Positions 1 through 7,328 of a stretch of 64,000 nucleotides of DNA are shown here, one piece after another. The notes beneath the pieces are model-generated. The model was not told the DNA's origin and made no database searches. It worked only from the letters and a program-made list of their open reading frames with translations. The stretch's first letter is position 1, and each line of letters starts with the position of its first letter. Origin of the DNA: an uncultured Ruminococcus sp. (lineage in GTDB: Bacteria; Bacillota; Clostridia; Oscillospirales; Acutalibacteraceae); NCBI GenBank assembly GCA_902776375.1, contig CACYPV010000005.1, forward strand, positions 1 through 64,000. The letters run 5' to 3'. Both the position numbers and the translations under genes were made by a program.

Positions 1-121
1 GTACACCTACAACTCAAACGCAATCGAGGGCAACACCCTGACACTCCGTGAGACCGATATGGTACTGCGAGGACTGACCATCGACAAAAAGCCTCTTAAT
101 GAATACGTCGCCCGAAATTGA
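1..121 (+). pseudogene. Truncated fic gene fragment (window edge)
   Basis: An open frame enters from the left edge and reads YTYNSNAIEGNTLTLRET, the conserved N-terminal part of Fic proteins that carries the inhibitory S-x-x-x-E-G motif. It continues for about 17 plausible residues and stops at a TGA at 119-121. The catalytic HPFxDGNGR part is missing, so this is a fragment. Bases 1-51 are identical to 6168-6218 in the broken HTH-Fic gene. Fic homology appears to end near 106, where a GTCGCCC-bounded segment begins, so the gene looks cut by an insertion. Confidence 0.7.
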
Positions 122-169
122 GCACCTCGGCCGCACAAATTGAGCAGCGGGTGTTCAGTTTGGGGCGAC
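107..169. repeat. 63-bp imperfect palindrome at the fic break, possible IS end relic
   Basis: The segment starts GTCGCCC and ends GGGGCGAC. Its outer arms are imperfect inverted repeats of about 18 bp. It also holds two AAATTGAGC direct repeats 22 bp apart. It starts where fic homology stops. A related but diverged sequence with two AATTGAGC repeats lies at 6908-6950, just after the second fic relic. Repeated internal motifs at element ends are known for some IS families such as IS21, but no transposase accompanies either copy, so the family is a guess. Confidence 0.4.
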
Positions 170-279
170 ATATTCACTTTGCTGTTTTGCTGGAGTTAAC
201 ATATCTTCAACTCATCGAACAACCTCATCATCTCTGATAGCTTTTTCAAAATATAATTATTGTACTATTTATAATTGAA

Positions 280-1344
280 TTACACCGTAGAATCGCCATT
301 CTTCTCTTCTTCGCTTTCATTAGCGGTTTCTCCATGTAAGTCAGAATAGTACCATAGTTTCTGGTCTTTTAGGTGTTTCATAATGCTATTTGCAAATCTA
401 AGATCATCTTCGTTAACACAGTCTGGCTCTCTATCTTCAGTTATACATCTATTCTTTAATTCCAAAAGCAGTTGTTTTGCTTGTTCATCTAAATCAAAGT
501 ATCTAATCAATTCAGCTTTATGAGATTCAAATTTTATATCAATATTTGTTCCTTTAGCATTAGCACAGAATAATACAAATACTTGAGACTGTATATCAAG
601 TGGAAATGATTTGCCACATTTATATTTAATGCGATTAATTTCACTAAGGATGTTCAGCAATTGAGTTCCGTCAGCTGTATTACAATCTATAATATAGGCA
701 CGATCCTTTTTGTGTTTGTTAAGTATTTTCCATGAACCTTCATAGTTAATCTTAAAATGCTCTAATGTATCAACATTATCTCCCGTAATTCTCGAGTTAT
801 CGTCCATTGGTTTTGCAACAAGCAATTGTCCGTGGATAGAATCAGCAAAACCTCGAGCAAAAATAGGGTTTCCACCTTTCGGCGAGATAATCACATCTTT
901 TTTCAATGTTACCTTAGTTGCCAACAAATATGTCATAATGGCACGGAGTTTTTTAATATCTTCTGGATCATGCGATATTTCCATGGTGTCTACATAATAA
1001 TTGCTTGTTGAGCCTTCTTCCTCTCCATATCGGACCTCATTTGGAAACTTAACTGTATATTTGGACAAAAGTACAATTAACTGTAAGGCGGCATTATCTG
1101 CGGTTATACCTGTCATCCTCGGAAGATCTCGTACCAATTTTCGAAAGTTTCTAACGACATAATCGCTTTTTTCTTGATTGAATCCCAATTCCTTTAATGC
1201 GGAGATAACAGTATTTTTATCCCTTCTTCCATATATTAACCATGATAGTTTTGCATCTGGTTTAACCCATCCGGTCATAGCTATCAACGCGCGAATTGTA
1301 TCTAATGATAGTATCCCAAGAATAATACAAGTGAAAACATCCAT
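280..1344 (-). CDS. Phosphoribosyltransferase-like protein of a radical SAM pair
   Basis: This 354-residue protein has no name I recognise. Residues 150-160 (DVIISPKGGNP) and 216-229 (AYIIDCNTADGTQL) match the layout of type I phosphoribosyltransferases: a core strand with a G-rich loop, then the PRPP loop. The usual DDxxTTG is altered to DCNTADG, so one acidic residue is lost. The N-terminal 140 residues look like a separate helical domain. Its ATG directly abuts the TAA of the radical SAM gene upstream, with AAGGTGA as ribosome site, so the two are surely co-transcribed. The gene is AT-rich compared with the core genes, which suggests transfer. I infer a nucleotide- or base-modifying partner of the radical SAM enzyme; substrate unknown. 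Confidence 0.6.
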   Translation of the reverse strand: MDVFTCIILGILSLDTIRALIAMTGWVKPDAKLSWLIYGRRDKNTVISALKELGFNQEKSDYVVRNFRKLVRDLPRMTGITADNAALQLIVLLSKYTVKFPNEVRYGEEEGSTSNYYVDTMEISHDPEDIKKLRAIMTYLLATKVTLKKDVIISPKGGNPIFARGFADSIHGQLLVAKPMDDNSRITGDNVDTLEHFKINYEGSWKILNKHKKDRAYIIDCNTADGTQLLNILSEINRIKYKCGKSFPLDIQSQVFVLFCANAKGTNIDIKFESHKAELIRYFDLDEQAKQLLLELKNRCITEDREPDCVNEDDLRFANSIMKHLKDQKLWYYSDLHGETANESEEEKNGDSTV

Positions 1345-2151
1345 TTAACTCACCTTAGTGTTAGCTTTTGCCAATAATGATTTAATCAAATCAACATCAG
1401 TATCAAATACAAGCAAATTCTTACTGACTCCATATGTATAAATCTGCTTTATCTTCTCTTCTTGAACAACATAATCCCACATAGGATGACTATTCAGCCA
1501 CTGAACACTTCTTTGGGTTATATTATATTTATCTTTTATAAATTGTTTATAAAACTCAGAGCTTCTATCAACGTATAGACCACCAATCAATATACGATCT
1601 ACCACTGAACGACAATCATCAATTATCTCATAGTATTCTTCATTAGGAACAAACGGCAGTATAGGTTTTATAGTCGCAGATGTATAGAATCCTAATTCTG
1701 TCATTTGCCTAAGCAAATCAAATCTTCGTGCGTAGGGCAAAGCATTCTCTTCAATTTTTTCTATCATAGTTTTGGTTGAGAGGGAAATACTTAGCTTAAC
1801 AAATCCTTTATCGTTTTTAACTAAATAGTTATTAATCTCAATAAGCGCATTCATGATTACTTCTTTTATATTACACTTCGTTGACATGCTCACAATGATC
1901 TTTTTTGAGTTGTTGACCAATTGCCATAACTCAGATATACCTTTTTTATCATTGATTATATCACCGTCACAACTTGGATAAACCACGCTAATATCATCGT
2001 GGATTTTTTCGCTTTGCATAGTTGGCTGACTAATATAAGTATTGTTCCATTTAGAAAAGCAATACTTACAATTCGCCTCACAACCTGATGATGAGTACAA
2101 TCTCCTTTTAATAGAATTAGAGCAGAAAAAGAAGCGATTATTTTTTGTCAT
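1345..2151 (-). CDS. Radical SAM protein, spore photoproduct lyase-like
   Basis: The protein has 268 residues from the ATG at 2151. I chose this ATG over the GTG at 2160 because TTAGGTG lies 7 nt before it. C24, C28 and C31 form the radical SAM Cx3Cx2C motif in the context GCEANCKYCF, which should hold a 4Fe-4S cluster and cleave S-adenosylmethionine. The middle (KLSISLSTKT, then a REL-like helix and SATIKPILPF) follows the partial TIM barrel of the SplB/Rv2578c-like branch. No auxiliary cluster motif is obvious. It is the first gene of a tight pair with the phosphoribosyltransferase-like gene. It is AT-rich, unlike the core genome. The radical SAM assignment is firm; the substrate is unknown. 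Confidence 0.75.
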   Translation of the reverse strand: MTKNNRFFFCSNSIKRRLYSSSGCEANCKYCFSKWNNTYISQPTMQSEKIHDDISVVYPSCDGDIINDKKGISELWQLVNNSKKIIVSMSTKCNIKEVIMNALIEINNYLVKNDKGFVKLSISLSTKTMIEKIEENALPYARRFDLLRQMTELGFYTSATIKPILPFVPNEEYYEIIDDCRSVVDRILIGGLYVDRSSEFYKQFIKDKYNITQRSVQWLNSHPMWDYVVQEEKIKQIYTYGVSKNLLVFDTDVDLIKSLLAKANTKVS

Positions 2152-2768
2152 AAAATTCACCTAATATACTGTATGAGTATTGTTAAGCCTATATGCCGCA
2201 ACCTGGACTAGAGCACATCTGGATGATTTGGGATAAATACACACTTGACCACATGTGGATAACAAGATTCTTAATACACTTGGGTTGAAGTTGTTGTTTG
2301 TCTAGCAAGAAATCATGTAAACATCAACACTCTTTTCGTTAGTGATCTCAAATCAAAGCTTGTCATGAGACAAATATACTTATCTTTCTATACAACGCCA
2401 CGAATTACTAAGATAATTACAAAGCACTGCCAAATGGAGAAACATAAAGTATCTTCTTTAAGACTATTATAGAAGAGTAAGTATTCTTCTTGTGATGCAT
2501 TTATTTGGATTTGAAAACACCAATGCACAAATTTAAGATTACAAATTCTTCAATAATAAACTCATTATATACTAACGGCAAAATAATTGCAATAAGAATC
2601 TTTATAGTTTTATACCAAATACCTATTAATCCAATTAACCACTTTGCTGTATGCAATGTTGTTTTCCAAATCACTAACGGTTTCGAGGCACACAGACGAT
2701 GTGTTCTCCACAAATACCAACAAATCGTCTGTGGCTGGTGCGTTTGCTGCTTTCCAATTATTGCTGAA
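2152..2768. other. AT-rich gap without a supported gene
   Basis: No convincing gene was found. Short overlapping frames on both strands around 2501-2882 have neither ribosome sites nor family resemblance. The stretch next to 2151 must hold the promoter of the radical SAM pair. I could not pick one -35/-10 pair with confidence. Confidence 0.4.
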
Positions 2769-2816
2769 TAAAAACGCACACAGCAGGGATGGGGACGCTC
2801 TCGTCCTCCCCACTGT
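2769..2816 (-). terminator. Intrinsic terminator after the dockerin gene
   Basis: On the minus strand a stem built on GGGGAGGACG/CGTCCCC with a GAGA-type loop and outer CAG/CTG pairing is followed by GTTTTT. It lies 15 bp past the dockerin stop codon. Confidence 0.6.
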
Positions 2817-2830
2817 ATGAATCACGGTGT

Positions 2831-3265
2831 TTATCCTATTGGCTGACCGATTTGGTCGTTTGCCGGTAATTGTGCCAGCCATCTTTGGATAACAGTTGCG
2901 TCGATGATTGTGAGATCACCATCTTCGTCTGCGTCTGAAGCCGCTTCAACGAATTTTGCTGTTGGGATATTTGCCAGTTTCCTTTGAATACAGGTTGCGT
3001 CAATTATCGTTACTTCACCATCACTATCAACGTCACAGAGGATAATTGTTTTTGGTTCTGTCGGGTTAGTTGGTTCTGTTGGTGTAGTTGGTTCTGTTGG
3101 TGTAGTTGGTTCTGTTGGAACAATAACACTTATCGAGAATTCTTTTGTAACACTGCCGCTATAATCGCCTTTTCCTGTTACTGTAACAATTCCTTTATCA
3201 TGAGGTAAATCTGCGACCACATCAACAGTATAATCAGTGTTTAATGATAAGGTTTTATTGTCCAC
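2831..3265 (-). pseudogene. C-terminal fragment of a dockerin-bearing secreted protein
   Basis: The frame encodes, in order, the tail of an Ig-like/MBG-type repeat (GKGDYSGSVTKEF), a Pro-Thr linker of TEPTTP units, and a type I dockerin of about 65 residues. The dockerin has two calcium-binding repeats, DVDSDGEVTIIDATCIQR and DADEDGDLTIIDATVIQR, each followed by a helix, in the form usual for ruminococci. Dockerins plug into cohesins of cellulosome-like complexes on the cell surface. There is no signal peptide. Codons upstream of the GTG continue the Ig-like domain for a few residues and then reach a stop near 3284. I infer that the 5' part was lost, probably with the adjoining IS66 insertion at 3324. 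Confidence 0.8.
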
Positions 3266-3348
3266 TTTTACGCTAACTTTATATTATCTTTAATTTCTAT
3301 ATCTTTTCTTTCATTATTGAAAAGTAAGCGTCAAACAAGGTAAAGAAA

Positions 3349-3386
3349 CATCCGCCACAGATGCCGGTTTGGTACTGTGGCGGATG
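3349..3386 (-). terminator. Hairpin inside the IS66 left end
   Basis: A perfect 12-bp stem CATCCGCCACAG/CTGTGGCGGATG with a 14-nt loop lies past the transposase stop. On the minus strand it is followed by TTTCTTT, so it probably ends IS transcription. A half copy persists at 8547-8599. Confidence 0.6.
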
Positions 3387-3404
3387 AGATTATTTGTGGA
3401 TAGT

Positions 3405-5018
3405 TTATTCGGTTGAGGGTGCCAATTTTGAACGGCAACAATCCGGTGCATTCCACGGCAGGAGGATATCTACGGATTCACTTTCCTTCAGGTTAGGCGC
3501 CTTCGTGAAAACATACTTGAGATACCCATATGGGTCGAGGCCGTTTTCCTTCGCTGTTTCGATGATGCTGAAAGCTGTCGCGCTCGCTTTGGCACCCGAC
3601 GGGGTGTTGGCGAACAGCCAGTTCTTCCTGCCGATGACGAACGGCTTGATGAGCCAGTTCTTCCTGCCGATGACGAACGGCTTGATGCTGCGCTCTGCAC
3701 GGTTGTTGTCGATCTCCAGCCTGCCGTCCTCAATGTAACGGCGCAAGTACGGCTCTTCCTCGATCAGATAATTGACCGCCTTGCCGAGCTTGCTCTTCGG
3801 CGCAATGTTTCGGAGCGATTTCGCCCACGCAAAGAACGCGTCCAGAAGCGGTTTTGCTTGCTCCTGTCGCTCTTTCAGTCTATCTTCCGGACTTTCATCC
3901 TTCGTTTTCTTTTCGATCGCGTACAACTTACCGCAGTAATCCAGACCGATAGCCGCCGTCGAATCCTTGCGCTGCTCTTCCGGCAAAACCTCCAGCGCTT
4001 CGCAGAATCTTCTTCTGGCATGTGCCCAACAGCCGACGATCGTAACATTTTCGATCCCGCGGTATGCCATGTAGCCGTCTGTATGCAGATAACCTTTGAA
4101 ATCTTTCAAAAAGCTCTCGGCATTCTCCGCCTTGCGGTTCGGTCGGTAGTCATAGAGAACGATCGGCGCCTTGCTGCATCCGCTCGTCCGATACAGCCAC
4201 ATGTAGCTCTTGGTCGCTGTCGGCTTATCCTTTGTTTTGAGCACCTGCAAGGTAGTCTCATCCGCATGAAGAACACTTTCTTTGAGGAGCAGCTCTTTCA
4301 TTCTCTCATACAGCGGCTCCAGCCAGAGCTTTGAAGCGGTGATGAACCAGTTCGACATCGTCTGTCTCGACAGTTCAATGCCTTTCTGCTTCAATTCTTG
4401 TTCCTGGCGATAGAGCGGAGAGTGCATTACAAACTTCTGTGCCATCAGATGTGCGATCGCCTGAGCAGAAGCAAAGCTACCTTTGATGACAGGGTTCGGC
4501 TGAGGTGTTTCGATTACCGGAGTATCCGCTTCATTCTCATGACACTTTTTGCATGCGTAGGTAAAGTATACGTCCTCACGGATCCTTACCTGTGCAGGGA
4601 TCATCTCCAGATGTTTGGTGATCTTCTTGCCGATGACCTCCATTTCTTCGCCGCACTCGGGACATTTGCGCTCTTCTTCACTGAGTTCATGTTCAACGGT
4701 GTAGGTCTCGATGTTCTCGAGAAGCTTGTCGAAGCAACCGGTCTTTTGCTTGCGCTTGTATTGTTCTACTGTGATTTCCGTATTTCTGTTCTCGGTATCC
4801 TCCAGCGCCTCCGCTTCGTTGAAGAACAGAGTCATTTGCCGATGGAGCTGTTCTGTGCGCTCTGAGCTTGAGCCGAAGGTTTTCTTTTTCGAGATCTGCA
4901 GCTGTTCTTTCAGCCAGTTCAATTCAGACTCAAGCTGGGCGCAGTGATCCTTCAAGTTCTTTAAAGATTCATATTCAGCTTTGGAAATCGTGACAGTTTC
5001 ACTGTTGTTCTTGCTCAT
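3405..5018 (-). CDS. tnpC: IS66 transposase (TnpC) with internal 12-residue duplication
   Basis: The protein has about 537 residues, normal for IS66 transposases. It has an N-terminal coiled coil and leucine-zipper-like region (ESLKNLKDHCAQLESEL), a zinc-finger-like part (CPECGEEM, then CKKC), and the DDE transposase core with HADET, HTDGYMAYRG and DNNRAERSIKPF. Directly after the catalytic Glu segment, the 12 residues IKPFVIGRKNWL occur twice in a row, from a perfect 36-bp tandem duplication at 3616-3687. The reading frame survives, but the repeat sits in the active-site region and may inactivate the enzyme. The ATG at 5018 is preferred; a GTG 6 nt upstream is possible. Confidence 0.9.
   Translation of the reverse strand: MSKNNSETVTISKAEYESLKNLKDHCAQLESELNWLKEQLQISKKKTFGSSSERTEQLHRQMTLFFNEAEALEDTENRNTEITVEQYKRKQKTGCFDKLLENIETYTVEHELSEEERKCPECGEEMEVIGKKITKHLEMIPAQVRIREDVYFTYACKKCHENEADTPVIETPQPNPVIKGSFASAQAIAHLMAQKFVMHSPLYRQEQELKQKGIELSRQTMSNWFITASKLWLEPLYERMKELLLKESVLHADETTLQVLKTKDKPTATKSYMWLYRTSGCSKAPIVLYDYRPNRKAENAESFLKDFKGYLHTDGYMAYRGIENVTIVGCWAHARRRFCEALEVLPEEQRKDSTAAIGLDYCGKLYAIEKKTKDESPEDRLKERQEQAKPLLDAFFAWAKSLRNIAPKSKLGKAVNYLIEEEPYLRRYIEDGRLEIDNNRAERSIKPFVIGRKNWLIKPFVIGRKNWLFANTPSGAKASATAFSIIETAKENGLDPYGYLKYVFTKAPNLKESESVDILLPWNAPDCCRSKLAPSTE
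3616..3687. repeat. 36-bp perfect tandem duplication inside tnpC
   Basis: Two identical 36-bp units lie at 3616-3651 and 3652-3687, adding 12 codons after the catalytic Glu region of the transposase. Absence of differences suggests a recent replication-slippage event. Confidence 0.9.
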
Positions 5019-5106
5019 ATACACCCAACTTTTCTGCTTTGCTTTATGTGTTTATTATACCACAAAAGCAGTGAAAAGTCCAGTATTTATGCGGGTTTAT
5101 GAGCAA

Positions 5107-5362
5107 TTATCCGAACTTTATTTTCTCCATTTTTCGATGAGCTTTCGGCTGTTGGATACTCAATCCTTCCATCAGCCAGCGGTACTGTTGAGCAGTAATG
5201 CCGAGCGCTTCACTCTCACTCCGCGGCCACTGAAACTTACCTTTTTCAAGCCGCTTGTAGAGACTGCTGTTCAATGATAGTCGCCAGACCGTCGATTCCA
5301 CGACGAAGATCGGTGTAGCCGCAGGCGAGGTAGACCTTTGATCCGCTGAAATCGCTCAGCAT
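5107..5362 (-). pseudogene. tnpB: IS66 TnpB remnant with internal deletion and frameshift
   Basis: From the ATG at 5362 the frame reads MLSDFSGSKVYLACGYTDLR and goes on to GLATIIE, the normal start of IS66 TnpB (Orf2). It then jumps to YKRLEKGKFQWPRS and the usual TnpB C terminus in another frame. The middle part, normally about 35 residues with the FCGRRRDRIK region, is missing. The ATG overlaps the tnpA stop, as usual for IS66. TnpB is needed for transposition of many IS66 elements, so this copy is probably unable to move by itself. Confidence 0.85.
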
Positions 5363-5685
5363 GACTTAAGCACGCGAAACAACGCGCCGAGTGTAGCTTC
5401 ATCTGCTCCGTTGTGCACTTCAGCACAAATATTTCCGACTCTTACCGAGGCCGCGATTTTGCTGTGATTACTTTCATCGAAAGATAACGGGACTTCAACA
5501 AACTTAGAACTCTTTTGCAGCGCTTTCCATACCTTCTGCTGGCGGTAGTGGAAGGTGCTGACAGCGATTTGATGCTGCTCACACCAGGAGCGCACGCTCA
5601 GCCCGCTGTTGCGGCACTCTTCAACCTGCCGCGACCATTCCGCGAGATTATTGTTCTCCTTAAAGATTTGTATGCTTTTTGACAT
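5356..5685 (-). CDS. tnpA: IS66 accessory protein TnpA
   Basis: The 109-residue protein matches the small IS66 Orf1 family in length and layout. It has an N-terminal helix-turn-helix-like segment (WSRQVEECRNSGLSVRSWCE, then a second helix with FHYRQQKVW) and a variable C terminus. It is the first gene of the IS66 operon and overlaps tnpB by 7 nt. Its role in IS66 transposition is accessory and poorly defined in the family. It looks intact here. Confidence 0.85.
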   Translation of the reverse strand: MSKSIQIFKENNNLAEWSRQVEECRNSGLSVRSWCEQHQIAVSTFHYRQQKVWKALQKSSKFVEVPLSFDESNHSKIAASVRVGNICAEVHNGADEATLGALFRVLKSC

Positions 5686-5833
5686 GATTTCACCCCGCGC
5701 GATTGTGTTCGATTGTAGCCGTTCGAATACAACGGTCTACAACCGCACACTTCGTTTTTGCTTATATTTTCGCACATTTGCCGGGCGGAATTCAATACGG
5801 CTGCTTATTTGACGGTTACCTAATTTCAGAATG

Positions 5834-5876
5834 TTATTCCTATAATCTTGATATTATTCCGATAATGTGCTATACT
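5834..5876 (+). promoter_or_regulatory. fic promoter with two direct repeats, putative operator
   Basis: TTGATA at 5848-5853 and TATACT at 5871-5876 are spaced by 17 bp. The 13-mers TTATTCCTATAAT (5834-5846) and TTATTCCGATAAT (5854-5866) differ at one position and start exactly 20 bp apart, two helical turns, covering the -35 and spacer. I infer an operator, perhaps for the DNA-binding N terminus of the Fic protein itself. Confidence 0.55.
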
Positions 5877-5898
5877 AATTCCGTAAGGAAGTGATTTT

Positions 5899-6665
5899 AT
5901 GTACATCACCGTTAAACAAGCCGCTGAAAAGTGGGGGATTTCCGACAGGCGAATCCGAGTTCTCTGTGCTGAGGGGAAAATCCACGGAGCGTATCAGGAA
6001 GGTCGGGGATGGAAAATTCCTGCCGATGCTAAGAAGCCCTCAGACGGCAGATATAAGAAAGCCGAGAGCCTTTTGCCGATTATAGACGAAAAGAAAGAAA
6101 AACTCGACAACGCCCGCCTACTCACTCAAGGGGAACTCGAACGTCTTAACGAGGATTTTGCGATTGAGTACACCTACAACTCAAACGCAATCGAGGGCAA
6201 CACCCTGACACTCCGTGATCTGAGTCGGTTATCAAACAAATACATTACCTTGTGCTTGCGGATAAACGTGAGGACAGAGGAGTTTATCGCCGTGTGCCTG
6301 TGCGCATTATGGGCGCAGCTCACGAGCCCGTGCAGCCGTATCTTATTGAGCCGAAGCTTAACGAGCTGCTTCAAAATTATGCCGAAAGCGATGAGCATAT
6401 CATTACAAAGCTCGCACGCTTCCATATTGAGTTCGAGGGCATACATCCGTTTATCGACGGTAACGGCAGAACCGGACGCCTGCTCGTCAATCTCGAGCTT
6501 ATGAAAGCGGGTTTCCCGCCGATTGACATCAAGTTTACCGACCGATTGGCTTATTACAATGCTTTTGATGAGTACCACGTTAAGCACAACCTCTCTGCTA
6601 TGGAGAACCTATTTGCAAGTTGCGTCAACGAACGGCTTGATATGTATTTGGAGATTTTAAAATAG
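5899..6665 (+). pseudogene. Broken HTH-Fic protein gene
   Basis: After a GGAAGTG ribosome site the frame encodes an excisionase/MerR-like helix-turn-helix (MYITVKQAAEKWGISDRRIR), a linker, and the Fic start with the inhibitory SNAIEGN motif. At about 6217 the frame breaks. In another frame the protein resumes as [20 protein letters not shown] and goes on through the intact catalytic motif [12 protein letters not shown] to a stop at 6665. Comparison with the fragment at 1-106 and the family shows that some 35-40 residues are missing at the break. Fic enzymes transfer AMP or other nucleotides to protein side chains; this copy should be inactive. It lies directly beside the IS66 right end. Confidence 0.85.
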
Positions 6666-6983
6666 CAACGATTATAGACTCATATTATTGCAGCGGAACA
6701 GCAGTATCGTTGCAATTTTGCCCTCTATTATATATAGCGATTGTGAACTTCAAAAAGTGTAAAGTGAATATTCCGCACTCAGGAAAACATCAATCTGCGG
6801 CGAGGAAACGCCGATTTGCGGAAGGAACGCAGTAATTCGCCAAAGGAATGCACTTCGTGTAAAATAATGCAGAGGATAATCCTCGAATATGTCACAAAGA
6901 GCGATTGCGCCCTAATTGAGCGCCTTGGCCGCTGGAATTGAGCGGTGGGGGAACTCGCTTTGCGTTATATACAAAAAGGGGGC
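6666..6983. other. Gap with a diverged AATTGAGC repeat relic
   Basis: No gene was found. Bases 6908-6950 contain two AATTGAGC motifs in the same arrangement as the segment at 107-169, but without the outer inverted arms. The pairing of fic relics with this sequence at both places suggests an old shared insertion or a duplicated segment. Confidence 0.4.
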
Positions 6984-7012
6984 TTGACAGCAGTTAAGCT
7001 TTGTAATATAAT
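6984..7012 (+). promoter_or_regulatory. Near-consensus sigma-A promoter
   Basis: TTGACA (6984-6989) and TATAAT (7007-7012) are perfect hexamers with a 17-bp spacer. It is among the strongest-looking promoters in the window. Transcription should start near 7019, about 310 nt before the next start codon. Confidence 0.8.
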
Positions 7013-7018
7013 AAACTA

Positions 7019-7163
7019 GAAGATAGAATCATTGTGGGGTTTGGATTTCTATCTCATTTAAAAACCGCGGCTTGTGTAAGAACAACTTAGTCGATAGACT
7101 GAATACCACTTACGAAGCGAGTATTATTTGTTCTATTATATCGAATAGTCCAAGGTTTTTTAA
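7019..7163 (+). ncRNA. Putative structured small RNA or leader
   Basis: A hairpin AGATAGAA/TTCTATCT (7021-7028 with 7047-7054) is followed by a long-range fold. AAAAAC (7060-7065) pairs with GTTTTT (7155-7160), CTTG (7071-7074) with CAAG (7151-7154), AGAACAA (7079-7085) with TTGTTCT (7128-7134), and AATAC with GTATT inside. The outer stem ends in a T run, so it could end transcription. It fits a short RNA of about 145 nt from the promoter at 6984, or an attenuating leader of the gene at 7329. I cannot match it to a known RNA family. Confidence 0.4.
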
Positions 7164-7182
7164 TAAAAAAAGAGAAAAAACT

Positions 7183-7230
7183 GAGAACTCAATTGACGCA
7201 GACAAACTGCGTTAATTAAGTTCTCTTTTT
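7183..7230 (+). terminator. Long hairpin with T run before the winged-helix gene
   Basis: A 19-nt stem with 17 pairs (GAGAACT-AATT-ACGCAG with CTGCGT-AATT-AGTTCTC) and a 5-nt loop is followed by TTTTTC. It has the form of a strong intrinsic terminator or attenuator between the promoter at 6984 and the gene at 7329. Confidence 0.65.
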
Positions 7231-7328
7231 CTTTTTCTCAAAACTATTTTTTAACTGGAGCTGTAACCGAAGAAAGCGTTTACTACTCCTGTCAGTAAAA
7301 CTAACTTGAAGAAAGGAGACATAATAGA

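Larger units (their letters stand above)
3324..5819 (-). mobile_element. IS66-family insertion sequence, decayed
   Basis: The left end starts GTAAGCGTCAAACAAGG at 3324. The right end reads GTAACCGTCAAATAAGC inward from 5819. These are the usual IS66 inverted ends, 15 of 19 positions matching. Inside lie tnpA, tnpB and the large transposase in normal order on the minus strand. tnpB carries a deletion and the transposase a 36-bp duplication. The 8-bp flanks (ATTGAAAA left, CTAATTTC right) do not match, so no target duplication remains and the element has probably been rearranged. Confidence 0.88.

Noticed and set aside
2501..2882. Overlapping short open frames on both strands near the dockerin fragment
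   Set aside because: No ribosome sites, no family resemblance, and they overlap each other and the terminator at 2769-2816.
3316..5827. Target-site duplication around IS66
   Set aside because: The 8-bp flanks ATTGAAAA and CTAATTTC do not match in either orientation.
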